Shown piece after piece: positions 16,089 through 25,217 of a stretch of DNA of 64,000 nt (the stretch's first letter is position 1; each line of letters begins with the position of its first letter). The DNA comes from Sphingomonadaceae bacterium (GTDB lineage: Bacteria > Pseudomonadota > Alphaproteobacteria > Sphingomonadales > Sphingomonadaceae), in the NCBI GenBank assembly GCA_030147805.1, contig JASBUR010000012.1, positions 50,534 to 114,533 on the forward strand, read 5' to 3'. The notes beneath the pieces are model-generated. The model made no database searches, was not told the origin of the DNA, and saw only the letters and a list, made by a program, of their open reading frames with translations. A program made the translations under genes and the position numbers.

Positions 16089-17105
16089 CTAGGCGGGCGC
16101 GACCCAGCCTTCAAGCTCGCGGGCGACGATGCTGCGCAGCATTTTCATGCCGGCGGGACCGGCGTTGAGGCAGGGGAGATAGGCGAAGCGTTCGCCGCCC
16201 GCCGCCTCGAAGCTCGCGCGTCCCTGCAGCGCGATCTCCTCGAGCGTCTCGAGGCAATCGGCGGCGAAGCCGGGCGCGATCACCGCGACGCGCCGGACGC
16301 CCTCGCCGGGCAGCGCGCGCAAGGTCGGGTCGGTATAGGGCTTGAGCCATTCGGCGCGACCGAAGCGCGACTGGAAGGTCAGCCGCAGCCGTTCTTTGGG
16401 CCAGCCGAGCCGCTCGGTCAGCAGCCGCGCCGTCTTCTGGCAGTGGCAATGATAGGGATCGCCGAGCACCAGCGTGCGCTCGGGCATGCCGTGGAACGAC
16501 GCGAGCAGCAGCTCGGGCTCGAAGTCGAGCGCCGCCAGCCCCGTCTCGACCGACACGGCGAGCGCCTCGATATAGGCCGGGTCGTCATGATAGGGCGGCA
16601 GCGTGCGCAGCGCCGGCTGCCAGCGCCAGCGCTTGAGCACGTCGAAGGCCGCATCCATCACCGTCGCCGTCGTCGCCGCCGAATATTGCGGGTAGAGCGG
16701 CGCGACGAGCAGCCGCGTGCAGCCGGCCGCCTTCAACGCCGCCAGCCGGTCGGGGATCGACGGATGGCCGTAGCGCATCGCCCAATCGACGATTACCGCC
16801 GGCAGCTCCGCCTGCAGCGCGTCGGCCTGCGCGCGGGTAATGACGCGCAGCGGCGAATCGCCGGCGTCATGGTCCCACACCTTGGCGTAGTTGGCCGCCG
16901 ACTTCTTCGGGCGCGTGTTGAGGATGATGCCGCGCAGGATCGGCTGCCAGACCAGCGGCGGGATTTCGACGACGCGCCGGTCCGACAGGAACTGCCTAAG
17001 ATAGCGCTTCACCGCCGCGGGCGATGCATCGTCGGGGGTGCCGAGGTTGACGAGCAGCACGCCGACCTTGGACGGGGCAATGGGGGGATGATCGGCGGGA
17101 GACAC
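16089..17105 (-). CDS. hemH: Ferrochelatase
   Basis: A 338-residue enzyme inserting Fe(II) into protoporphyrin IX, the last step of haem synthesis. VGVLLVNLGTPD near the N-terminus, SFHGMPERT with the metal-binding histidine, CHCQKTARLL and APGFAADCLETLEEI with the catalytic glutamate are all present. Starts are GTG at 17105 (chosen, GGGAGGG about 6 nt upstream) or GTG at 17111. Both start codons and the ribosome-binding site lie within a dispersed palindromic repeat. Confidence 0.93.
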   Translation of the reverse strand: MSPADHPPIAPSKVGVLLVNLGTPDDASPAAVKRYLRQFLSDRRVVEIPPLVWQPILRGIILNTRPKKSAANYAKVWDHDAGDSPLRVITRAQADALQAELPAVIVDWAMRYGHPSIPDRLAALKAAGCTRLLVAPLYPQYSAATTATVMDAAFDVLKRWRWQPALRTLPPYHDDPAYIEALAVSVETGLAALDFEPELLLASFHGMPERTLVLGDPYHCHCQKTARLLTERLGWPKERLRLTFQSRFGRAEWLKPYTDPTLRALPGEGVRRVAVIAPGFAADCLETLEEIALQGRASFEAAGGERFAYLPCLNAGPAGMKMLRSIVARELEGWVAPA

Positions 17106-17227
17106 CCTCACCCTCCCACCGCTACGCGGCGGGCCCCTCCCTCTCCCGCAAGCGGGCGAGGGGATTTCGCTGCGGCCTCAACAGCGCGTCCCTCTCCCGC
17201 TTGCGGGAGAGGTAAGGTGAGGGTGTC
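17101..17227. repeat. Dispersed palindromic repeat (CCCTCACC / CTCTCCCGC type)
   Basis: Perfect 12-bp outer arms GACACCCTCACC (17101-17112) and its complement (17216-17227) enclose inner inverted copies of CCTCTCCCGC-like units. This is a common alphaproteobacterial intergenic repeat. It overlaps the hemH start and separates hemH from the molybdenum hydroxylase gene. Confidence 0.8.
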
Positions 17228-17241
17228 GCTGTGCAATACAT

Positions 17242-19473
17242 TCATCCCAGTCTCTTCCCCGCAAACGGCAGTTCGCGCACCCGCAGCCCCGTCGCGGCAG
17301 CCACCGCGTTCGCCAGCGCCGGCGCGATCGGCGGGACGCCGGGTTCGCCGACGCCGCCCGATCTTTCGGTCGACGGGATGATATGGACGTCGATTTCGGG
17401 GCTCTCCGCCATCGTCAGCAGCGGATAGGCGTCGAAGTTCGACTGCTCGGTCACGCCGTCGGCGAAGCTGATCCTGCCGTGCAGCGCCGCAGTCAGCCCG
17501 AAGACGATGCCGCCCTCCATCTGCTGGCGGACGATGTCGGGATTGATCACCCGGCCGCAGTCGATCGCGCAGGTGACGCGGACCACCTGCAGCTGCCCAT
17601 CCTTGACCGTCACCTCGGCGACCTGCGCGACGATCGAGCCGAAGCTTTCGTGCAGCGCGATTCCCTGCGCGCTGCCGTCGTCGCCGGCGCCCATGAAGCC
17701 GGCTTCCGCCGCGGCGACGCGCAGCACCTCGGCATGGCGCGGCGAGCCGCCCAGCATCCGCAGGCGGAAGGTCAGCGGGTCGACACCGGCGGCCTGCGCC
17801 AGCTCGTCGACGAAGCTTTCGACGAAGAACGCCGTGTAGCTGTGTCCGACCGACCGCCAGTAGCCGAGCGGCACCGGCGTCACGACGTCGGCATGTTCGA
17901 CGCGCACCGCGCCGAGATCATAAGGCATGTGCAGCGCCCCTTCGAGCGCCTGCGCATTGGCGCCGCTGTCGCCCGCCATCGCCGGCAGGTTGCGCGACAT
18001 GAAGCTCGGCCCCACCGACGGGACCGCAATCCGCGCGTTCCACGCCGCCACCTTCTTGTCGGGACTGAGCTTCGCGCGCATTCGCGCCTTGGCCGCCGGG
18101 CGGTACTTGTCGTGGCGCGTATCCTCCTCGCGCGTCCAGATCAGCTGCACCGGGCGCGCGACCTCGGCGGCGATCAGCGCCGCCTGGACACAGGCGTCGA
18201 CCTCGGCCTTGCGTCCGAAGCCGCCGCCGACCAGCGTCGGGAATACCGTCACATCGCTTTCGGAAAAGCCCAGCGCATCGGCGACGCGCCAGTTGACGAG
18301 GCTCGCCGATTGCGTCGGGGCCCAGATCTCGCAGCGCCCGTCGACGATGCGCGCCGTCGCCGTCATCGGCTCGAGGCAGGCATGCGCCAGGAACGGCACC
18401 GCATAGGTCGCCTGGATGACGCCGGCGCCGGTCAGCGCTTCGGCCGCATCGCCCTCGTCGCGAAACGCCTCGGCATCGTCGCCCGCCAGCGCGTCGGTCA
18501 ACGCCTTGTCGATCGCCGCGCTCGACGCGCGCGAATCGGGCGTCTCGAAACGCGCCTTTATCTTGTCGAGGCCGGTACGCGCCCCCCACCAGGTGTCGGC
18601 GACCACCGCGACGAAGTCGGGCCCTTCGACGACCCTGACGATCCCCGGCTGGCCGCGGACCTCGGTGCTGTCGACGCTCGCCACCGCCGGTTCGCCGACA
18701 TGCCCGGCGCGCACCGCGGCATAGGCCATGTTCGGCAGGCGCACGTCGATGCCGAAGCGCGCCGAGCCGTCGACCTTCGACGGCACGTCGAGCCGCGGCG
18801 CCGACGTGCCGATCAGCCGCGGCACCTTGCGAAGCACCGGCTCGGCGGGGGCGTCGTCGGCGTCGATCTCGTCGATCAGTTCGGCGAAGCGCAGCCGCTT
18901 ACCCTGATGCTCGACGAAGCCGTTCGCCGTGTCGCAGTCCGCCGCTTCGACGCTCCAGCGCCGCGCCGCCGCCGCGCACAGCATCGTTCGTGCCGCGGCC
19001 CCCGCGCTGCGCAGCGTGTCGGTATAGGCGGCGACCGAACTGCTGCCGCCGGTCAGCTGCAGCGAATAGCGCGACACCACCTCGGTCAGCGCCCAGCGTC
19101 CCATGCCCTGCAGCATCGACGGCAGCCCCTCGGCGAAGCCCTCGGCGATGAAGGTATTCGCATAGATCGGGTGCAGCGGCGCCGGCTCGACGCCCACGGT
19201 CCGCCAGTCGGCACCGAGTTCGTCGGCGAGGATCTGCGGCAGCGCGGTATAGACGCCCTGGCCCATCTCGGCCTGCGGCACCGCGACGATGACGCGCCCC
19301 GAGCTGTCGATCTTCACCCAGCCGTTGATCAGCGTCTCGCCCGGCCGCGCTGCCCAGTTGATCGCCCGGTCGCGCGGCCACGCCAGATAGCCGATCACCA
19401 GCCCGGCGCCGACGCCGGTGCCGATCAGGAACTTGCGACGGTCGACGGCGGGGAGTTTCAGCTTCGAAGCCAT
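17242..19473 (-). CDS. Molybdopterin-dependent hydroxylase large subunit (IorB-like), Tat-exported
   Basis: A 743-residue protein of the xanthine dehydrogenase/aldehyde oxidase family, closest in layout to the isoquinoline 1-oxidoreductase beta subunit and periplasmic aldehyde dehydrogenases. DRRKFLIGTGVGAGLVIG at residues 11-28 is a twin-arginine-type signal/anchor. EMGQGVYTALPQILADEL, GGFGRKAEVDACVQAAL and the C-terminal GVGEPGVPP, with the catalytic glutamate, bind the molybdopterin cofactor. The usual partner, a small 2Fe-2S subunit, is not adjacent on either side. Substrate unknown, probably an aldehyde or N-heterocycle. Confidence 0.88.
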   Translation of the reverse strand: MASKLKLPAVDRRKFLIGTGVGAGLVIGYLAWPRDRAINWAARPGETLINGWVKIDSSGRVIVAVPQAEMGQGVYTALPQILADELGADWRTVGVEPAPLHPIYANTFIAEGFAEGLPSMLQGMGRWALTEVVSRYSLQLTGGSSSVAAYTDTLRSAGAAARTMLCAAAARRWSVEAADCDTANGFVEHQGKRLRFAELIDEIDADDAPAEPVLRKVPRLIGTSAPRLDVPSKVDGSARFGIDVRLPNMAYAAVRAGHVGEPAVASVDSTEVRGQPGIVRVVEGPDFVAVVADTWWGARTGLDKIKARFETPDSRASSAAIDKALTDALAGDDAEAFRDEGDAAEALTGAGVIQATYAVPFLAHACLEPMTATARIVDGRCEIWAPTQSASLVNWRVADALGFSESDVTVFPTLVGGGFGRKAEVDACVQAALIAAEVARPVQLIWTREEDTRHDKYRPAAKARMRAKLSPDKKVAAWNARIAVPSVGPSFMSRNLPAMAGDSGANAQALEGALHMPYDLGAVRVEHADVVTPVPLGYWRSVGHSYTAFFVESFVDELAQAAGVDPLTFRLRMLGGSPRHAEVLRVAAAEAGFMGAGDDGSAQGIALHESFGSIVAQVAEVTVKDGQLQVVRVTCAIDCGRVINPDIVRQQMEGGIVFGLTAALHGRISFADGVTEQSNFDAYPLLTMAESPEIDVHIIPSTERSGGVGEPGVPPIAPALANAVAAATGLRVRELPFAGKRLG

Positions 19474-19532
19474 CGACGAGGGTTAGCGCGGGGCGGGGAG
19501 GGGCGCTAGAGGGTGCGGCGCCGGCGGCCCCC

Positions 19533-21926
19533 TCAGGCCGCCCGTTCGGTGTCGGCTATCTCCTCTCCGTCGATCGCCACCGGCCGGCCGAGCAGATAGC
19601 CCTGCCCCTGGTCGCAGCCGAGCCCTGCGAGGAAGCGGCGCTGCGCCTCGGTCTCGATGCCTTCGGCGACGACGCGCTTGCCCAGGCCGTGCGCCAGCGC
19701 GACGATGGCGCGCACGATCTTCTGGCTGCCCTTGTCGGCGGGGAGCCCCGCGACGAACGACCGATCGATCTTCAGCGTGTCGGCGGGAAAGTCGCGCAGA
19801 TGGACGAGCGAGGCATAGCCGGTGCCGAAATCGTCGAGCGCGACGCCGACGCCGGCGGCGCGCAGTCGCTGGAGGCAGTCGATGATCGGCGCATCATGCT
19901 GGCCCAGCATGACCATCTCGGTGACCTCGACGACGAGCGCGCCGGCCGGCAGGCCGCGCTCCGCGATCGCGTCGAGGATCGCGGCGGCGCCTGCCGCGGC
20001 CTGCAGCTGGTTGCCGAGAAAATTGACGCCGACGGTGCCCCCCTTCGCCGCCGCGAAGTCGAGCGCCATTCGCAGCACCTGCGCCTGGATCAGCGCCGCG
20101 GTACGCGTATCGACGAGCGCCGCGGCGAAGTCGGCCGGTCGCAGCAAGCCGCGCAGCGGGTGGCGCCAGCGCAGCAGCGCCTCGTGGTTCACCACCTGAC
20201 CCGACCGCAGGCTGACGATCGGTTGGTAGTGGAGCGTGAATTCATTCCGCGCCAGGCCATCGCGTGCTTCGACGATCGTGCGATGATCCGCCTCGACCTC
20301 GTCCTGCATCGCTTCGCTGTAGCTGCACCAGCTGCCCCGCGCCTGGGACTTGGCCCGGTAGAGCGCCAGGTCGGCCATCTTGTAGAGGCGTTCAGCAGTG
20401 TCGACGTCGGGGTTCCAGCCGGCATGTCCGGCGGTCATCGACACCTCGATCCGCCGTCCATTGTGTTCGATCGACTGGCGGCCCGACGCTTCGATCGCCT
20501 CGAGGATCGCCGGCAGCCGCGTGCGTGACGGACCCTCGACGATCGCGACGAACTCGTCGCCGCCGATGCGCGCGACGAGCGCGTCCGATCCGGCCGCCGC
20601 CGCCAGCCGCCGCCCGGCCTCGACGATGAGCGCGTCGCCGGCATCATGCCCCGCCAGGTCGTTGGTCTCCTTCAGCCGATCGAGGTCGACGATGACGAGG
20701 TCGGCGGCTGGCACCTGGGGCAGGCGTGCCAGCCATGTCTGGAACGCTGCGCGGTTCGACAGCCCGGTCAGCGAGTCGGTGTGCGCCACCCGAAGCAGCG
20801 TATCGCGCTCGATATCGGCGGCATCGCGTTCGCGCCGCAAGGCGCGAAACCGGTCGGCGATGGCCAGCGACAGTACCACCGCCTCGAGCGCGATCGCCGC
20901 GAAGGTGAGCATGTCGATCAGGTCCGACTGCGGCAGCAGCCCGAAGTTGCGCGCGACGCGCAGGCTGAACACGCCGAGCGGCGGCGACCAGGCGGCGAGG
21001 TAGAACCAGACGGCGCGGCTGCCGCGGCGGATCGCGACGACGAGCCCGGCGCCGATGACGAGCGTGTTGGCGAGGAAGCCGAGGTTGAGCAGCCGGTCGC
21101 CGAGCCACGCTGGGACCAGCGGGTCGGCGGCCGCCGCCAGGCCGCTCGCGAATACCGCGACCGCCGATGCGCGCCCGAACAGGATCAGCCGGCGCGGCAG
21201 CCTGCCCTTTTCGATGAGATCGCAGAAGAACAGCGACGCGATGCCGATCAGTCCGCCGACCACGACGAGGCCGAGGCGCACCGCGGACTGCCCGGCAAGC
21301 TGCGGGAACGCGAAGAACGCGCCGCCGGTCCACAACAGCGTATAGGCCAGCCCGCCGGCGACCCAGACCACGTACCAGCGCTGGAAGGGGGTCCTGAGCC
21401 AGGTGAGCAGAAACAGATTGTAGGTGAGCGCCGAGGTGAGCACGCCGGCCACCATGGCGATGAGCGCCGACCACCGCAGCATATGGTCGGCATAGGCGGC
21501 CGGCGCCATCGCCTTGACCGACCGCATCAGCCCGATGTCGTCGATCCGCCGGAATCCGATCCGGACCGAGCCGATCTCGGCGCCCGGGGTTGCGATCTCG
21601 AAGGCCAGATTGTTGCCGAGCGACCAATCCGACGCGAGATCGTCGCCGGCGCGCTCGATGACGATCCGCCCCCCGGCGTGCGCGATGTCGATGCGCATCG
21701 AGTCGAACCGCACCTGGTCGATGACCAGCCGAAACCCGGCGGGCATCGCGGCGATCGCCCGCGGGTCGGTGAGCTCGACCCAGGTCCAGTCGGCATCGCC
21801 GGGCGCGCAGCGGGCCGACGCGGCCGTGCAGTCGATCTGCCGCAGCGGAAGACGCGCCACGTCGTCCGCCGCCCAGGCGGGGAGGCCCGGAATGATCAGC
21901 AGCAGGAAGACGAACAGCCTTAGCAT
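19533..21926 (-). CDS. 7TM sensor GGDEF-EAL cyclic-di-GMP protein
   Basis: A 797-residue inner-membrane protein. A signal peptide (1-20) leads to a periplasmic sensor domain (about 21-145), then seven membrane helices (about 150-360) in the 7TMR-DISM arrangement, a GGDEF domain with intact GGDEF at 455-459, and an EAL domain with EAL at 582-584, EVTE at 667-670, DDFGTG at 698-703 and Glu755 in VAEGIE. Both catalytic sets look complete, so the protein could make and break cyclic-di-GMP; no RxxD inhibitory site precedes GGDEF. ATG at 21926 is chosen because it gives the signal peptide. Confidence 0.9.
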   Translation of the reverse strand: MLRLFVFLLLIIPGLPAWAADDVARLPLRQIDCTAASARCAPGDADWTWVELTDPRAIAAMPAGFRLVIDQVRFDSMRIDIAHAGGRIVIERAGDDLASDWSLGNNLAFEIATPGAEIGSVRIGFRRIDDIGLMRSVKAMAPAAYADHMLRWSALIAMVAGVLTSALTYNLFLLTWLRTPFQRWYVVWVAGGLAYTLLWTGGAFFAFPQLAGQSAVRLGLVVVGGLIGIASLFFCDLIEKGRLPRRLILFGRASAVAVFASGLAAAADPLVPAWLGDRLLNLGFLANTLVIGAGLVVAIRRGSRAVWFYLAAWSPPLGVFSLRVARNFGLLPQSDLIDMLTFAAIALEAVVLSLAIADRFRALRRERDAADIERDTLLRVAHTDSLTGLSNRAAFQTWLARLPQVPAADLVIVDLDRLKETNDLAGHDAGDALIVEAGRRLAAAAGSDALVARIGGDEFVAIVEGPSRTRLPAILEAIEASGRQSIEHNGRRIEVSMTAGHAGWNPDVDTAERLYKMADLALYRAKSQARGSWCSYSEAMQDEVEADHRTIVEARDGLARNEFTLHYQPIVSLRSGQVVNHEALLRWRHPLRGLLRPADFAAALVDTRTAALIQAQVLRMALDFAAAKGGTVGVNFLGNQLQAAAGAAAILDAIAERGLPAGALVVEVTEMVMLGQHDAPIIDCLQRLRAAGVGVALDDFGTGYASLVHLRDFPADTLKIDRSFVAGLPADKGSQKIVRAIVALAHGLGKRVVAEGIETEAQRRFLAGLGCDQGQGYLLGRPVAIDGEEIADTERAA

Positions 21927-22240
21927 AGCCCCCCGGCCTGCTGCATGACGGTCGATCGCCCGACGCCGCGGAGGCGTCAGCCGCTTGCTTATGAACTGAT
22001 TTCCGCTGGCGGTCGACGTTCGCGTGCGCCGCTCGGGTCGTGCGGCGGCCGGCGCGCGGAAATGCCGCTGGCATTCGACATCGGCTCGACGCCCCCCGCC
22101 GCATCGTCGCCGCGATGCGGCGACCATCGACAGCCTGCCCCGCGTCCGGCGGCCTCGGCGCGCAGCACGGCATTGCGCTCGACGCCGCCGCGCACATCCC
22201 GCACGGGGATCATTTCACGCCCCGCTTCGGGGGCGCGGTG
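21927..22240 (-). other. 314-nt intergenic region with hairpins
   Basis: No gene found. It holds a hairpin at 21961-21977 (GACGCC/GGCGTC type), a small AATGCC/GGCATT dyad and a strong 10-bp hairpin (22097-22122). The region would contain the promoter of the GGDEF-EAL gene and the end of the upstream diguanylate cyclase transcript. Confidence 0.5.
22097..22122. terminator. 10-bp hairpin downstream of the diguanylate cyclase gene
   Basis: CGCCGCATCG (22097-22106) pairs with 22113-22122 around a 6-nt loop, 118 nt beyond the stop codon of the minus-strand gene. There is no T-run, so terminator function is tentative. Confidence 0.4.
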
Positions 22241-23179
22241 CTAGTTCGCGAGCGCGGCCTGACCCATCAGCGCCGCGAGGGCCGGCTGGATGAAGCGGAG
22301 CGAGTCGCCCTGTGCGTCGCTGGACCCCGATCCGAGCGCCCACCTCGGCGGCCGCCCGCCGCATACCACCCGGTTTCGACCGAGCCCCTTGGCGCGGTAG
22401 AGCGCCTCGTCGGCTTCGCGGAACGCGGTGAGGTAGGAGGGCGAACTGCCGGTCGAAGCGACACCGATGCTGACGGTGGCCCCGATCTCCTGGTCGCCGA
22501 AGGGGACGGTCATCTCGGCAATGGCGACACGCAGTCGCTCGGCGGTGATGAGCGCCGTCGACAGCAGCGCGCCGGGCATGACCACTGCCATCTCCTCGCC
22601 ACCGACGCGGCCGACGACGTCGCCCGCGCGCACCTGCTCGCGGATCAGCCCCGCCATCTTCTGCAGCAGTTCGTCGCCGGCGGCGTGGCCGTAGCGATCG
22701 TTGACCTGCTTGAAATGATCGGCATCGATCAGCAGGACCGCGCTGTGCTCGCCGTCGAAGCAGGCACGGGCGATGCGCCGGTCGGCGATCTGCTCGAAGC
22801 CGCGGCGGTTGAGCAGCCCGGTGAGCGGGTCGCTGTTGGCGAGCGCACGCAACTGCCGCTCGCGCTGCAGCCAGCGTGCGGCGCGCGCCAGCGAGCGGCG
22901 GATCGCCGCCGGCCGCGCCGGCCAGTCGATCGTGCTGAGCACGCGCGGTGCATGCTCGACGGGCAGCAGTTCGTCTGGATCGCCGAACAGGATGAGGTTG
23001 CCCTGCGGCAGCGCGTCGGGGTCGATGCACGCCAGATGCGCGATGACGGCGTCGGCGGTCGGGTCGCGCACGAACTCGATCTCATAGTCGGGCGTGTCGA
23101 TCGCCAGGAGGAAGAGATAGAGGTCGGGTGGGATGAACTCGTCCGCAGCGGACAGCCGTATCTTTTCGCCCGACCCCAT
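22241..23179 (-). CDS. Diguanylate cyclase with GGEEM signature
   Basis: A 312-residue soluble protein: an N-terminal receiver-like or novel sensor region (residues 10-100, with LFGDPDELLP), a linker helix, then a GGDEF domain from SDPLTGLLNRRG (116-127). The active-site motif reads GGEEM (193-197), with Met in place of the usual Phe, and an intact RxxD product-inhibition site (RAGD, 184-187) stands five residues before it. IDADHFKQVND and SIGVAS are normal. It should synthesise cyclic-di-GMP with feedback control. The neighbouring GGDEF-EAL gene on the same strand points to a shared signalling role. Confidence 0.88.
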   Translation of the reverse strand: MGSGEKIRLSAADEFIPPDLYLFLLAIDTPDYEIEFVRDPTADAVIAHLACIDPDALPQGNLILFGDPDELLPVEHAPRVLSTIDWPARPAAIRRSLARAARWLQRERQLRALANSDPLTGLLNRRGFEQIADRRIARACFDGEHSAVLLIDADHFKQVNDRYGHAAGDELLQKMAGLIREQVRAGDVVGRVGGEEMAVVMPGALLSTALITAERLRVAIAEMTVPFGDQEIGATVSIGVASTGSSPSYLTAFREADEALYRAKGLGRNRVVCGGRPPRWALGSGSSDAQGDSLRFIQPALAALMGQAALAN

Positions 23180-23373
23180 CGAAAAACTCCGCGTACGCTA
23201 CCGTTACTGTGGGTTGAGAACGATTTCCGTCCGTTATGGATGCATCGGTTCGTCGAATGAATGCTGCGATTCATCAACTGTTTAGCTGTCGCAACGTGTT
23301 CCATCGCCGTTCGACGTTGCATTGGCGAGGCGCGCGCCGTTAGCATCGGGGCGACGACCGGGGAAGGATGCGA

Positions 23374-25203
23374 ATGACCAACGGAATCGAGATGCGGCGC
23401 CGCGAATTGCTGGCGACGATCGGTGCGGGCGCGGCGGCAGCGATGCTGCCCGGCTGGGCGTACGCGGCGCCCGCGACCGCCAAGGACGGTCAACTCGACA
23501 CGCTGCTGATGGCGCAGTTCGAGGAGGGGCTGCGCGAGGAGCCGACGGGCGCCACCTCGCTCGGACTCGACACCGGCGCGCGCGCGGCGCTGCGGTCGCG
23601 CTTTCCCGACTGGTCGCCCGCCGGCCGCGCCGAGGGCAAGGCACGCACCGCGCGCAACCTCGCGGCGTTGCGCGCGCTCGGCCGTGACGGTCTCTCCGAC
23701 ACCGGCCGGATCGCCTACGACAGCGCCGAATTCAGCCTCGCCGCGCAGCAGCGGCTCAACGGCTTTTCCTATCATGTCGGCGGCTTCGGCCATCGGCCCG
23801 GTCCCTATGGCGTCACCCAGCTCGGCGGCTTCTACACCGCGGTCGCCAATTTCCTCGACACGCAGCATCCGGTGAAGAGCAAGGCCGATGCCGACGCCTA
23901 TATGGCACGGCTCGAGGCGGTGCCGGCGCTGTTCGAGGCCGACACGCGGATCGTCGAGGCCAATGCGGCGGCGGGCGTCGTCGCGCCGCGTTTCATCCTC
24001 GACCAGGCGATCCGCCAGCTCGGCCAGCTGCGCGACGGCGACGCCAAGTCGAAGACGATGGTCAGGTCGATCGCGACGCGCGCCGGCGCGCTCGGCCTCT
24101 CCGGCTACGAGGACCGCGCCGCGGCGCTGGTCGCCGGGCCGATCCGTACCGCGCTCACCCGCCAGATCGACGTGCTGACCGCGCTGCTGCCGCGCGCCGG
24201 CGATGCCGCGGGCGTCGCGCGGCTGCCTCAGGGCGAGGCCTATTATGCGGCGACGCTCAACCAGCACACGACCACCGGCATGACCGCCGGCGAGATCCAC
24301 CAGCTCGGGCTCGACCAGGTACGCGATCTCAACTCGCGGATCGACGCGCTGCTGAAGGCGCAGGGCTACAGCAAGGGCAGCATCCGCGACCGGCTCAACG
24401 AGCTGCAGCATGCGCCGGGCCAGGTGTTCGCCAACGACGACGCCGGCCGCGCCGAACTGCTCGCCTTCCTCAACGAGCGGCTGGTGGCGATCCGCGCCAG
24501 GCTGCCGCAGGTGTTCAGCCGCCTGCCCAAGGCGCCCTACGAGATCCGCCGCGTGCCGGTCGAGATCCAGGCCGGGGCACCGGGCGGCTCGGCGCAGCGC
24601 GGGTCGCTCGACGGCAGCCGCCCGGGCATCTTCTTCATCAACCTGCGCGATACCGAGGAATGGCCGCGCTTCACGTTGCCGACGCTCGCCTACCATGAGG
24701 GCGCCCCCGGCCACCTGTTCGAAGGCGCGCTGAGCCTCGAGAACGGCGAGCTGCCGATCTACCGCCAGGTCGCGTCGGCGACCGCCTATGGCGAGGGCTG
24801 GGGTCTCTATTCGGAGCAGGTCGCCGACGAGCTCGGCATGTACGAGGACGATCCGCTCGGCAAGATCGGCTATCTCGGCTCCTTCGCGTTCCGCGCCTCG
24901 CGGCTGGTGGTCGACACCGGGCTGCACTCGAAGGGCTGGACGCGCGAGCAGGCGATCGACTTCATGGTGCAGAATTCGTCCGAGCGCCCGTCGTCGGCGC
25001 GCACCGAGATCGACCGCTACATCGTCTATCCGGGGCAGGCCTGCGCCTACAAGGTCGGGCAGGTGGCGATCAGCCGGCTGCGCGACGAAGTATCGACGCT
25101 GCCCGGCTACGACATCAAGCGCTTCCACGATCTCGTGCTGAACGGCGGACGCATGCCGCTGACCGTGCTCGAACGCCGTGTGAAATCCGGCTTCGGCGCC
25201 TGA
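23374..25203 (+). CDS. DUF885 family metallopeptidase-like protein, exported
   Basis: A 609-residue protein with a signal peptide bearing RRRELLATIGAG, Tat-like, near the N-terminus. The DUF885 domain fills the rest; HEGAPGH at 441-447 (HExxxxH) and a later ATAYGEGWGLYSE are its metal-site motifs, and SSARTEIDRYIVYPGQACAYKVG the conserved C-terminal block. DUF885 proteins are thought to be zinc peptidases in the periplasm. ATG at 23374 follows AAGGA by 5-6 nt; the ATG at 23368 overlaps that site. Confidence 0.88.
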   Translation: MTNGIEMRRRELLATIGAGAAAAMLPGWAYAAPATAKDGQLDTLLMAQFEEGLREEPTGATSLGLDTGARAALRSRFPDWSPAGRAEGKARTARNLAALRALGRDGLSDTGRIAYDSAEFSLAAQQRLNGFSYHVGGFGHRPGPYGVTQLGGFYTAVANFLDTQHPVKSKADADAYMARLEAVPALFEADTRIVEANAAAGVVAPRFILDQAIRQLGQLRDGDAKSKTMVRSIATRAGALGLSGYEDRAAALVAGPIRTALTRQIDVLTALLPRAGDAAGVARLPQGEAYYAATLNQHTTTGMTAGEIHQLGLDQVRDLNSRIDALLKAQGYSKGSIRDRLNELQHAPGQVFANDDAGRAELLAFLNERLVAIRARLPQVFSRLPKAPYEIRRVPVEIQAGAPGGSAQRGSLDGSRPGIFFINLRDTEEWPRFTLPTLAYHEGAPGHLFEGALSLENGELPIYRQVASATAYGEGWGLYSEQVADELGMYEDDPLGKIGYLGSFAFRASRLVVDTGLHSKGWTREQAIDFMVQNSSERPSSARTEIDRYIVYPGQACAYKVGQVAISRLRDEVSTLPGYDIKRFHDLVLNGGRMPLTVLERRVKSGFGA

Positions 25204-25217
25204 GCCGCCAGCCCGCC

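Noticed and set aside
17383..19509. 708-codon open frame antisense to the molybdenum hydroxylase gene
   Set aside because: No domain, low-complexity composition and fully covered by a well-supported gene on the other strand.
22729..25128. 799-codon open frame antisense to the DUF885 and diguanylate cyclase genes
   Set aside because: Composition is Arg/Ala/Gly/Asp-rich without any domain, and it lies opposite genes with clear motifs. It is a by-product of high GC in the third codon position.
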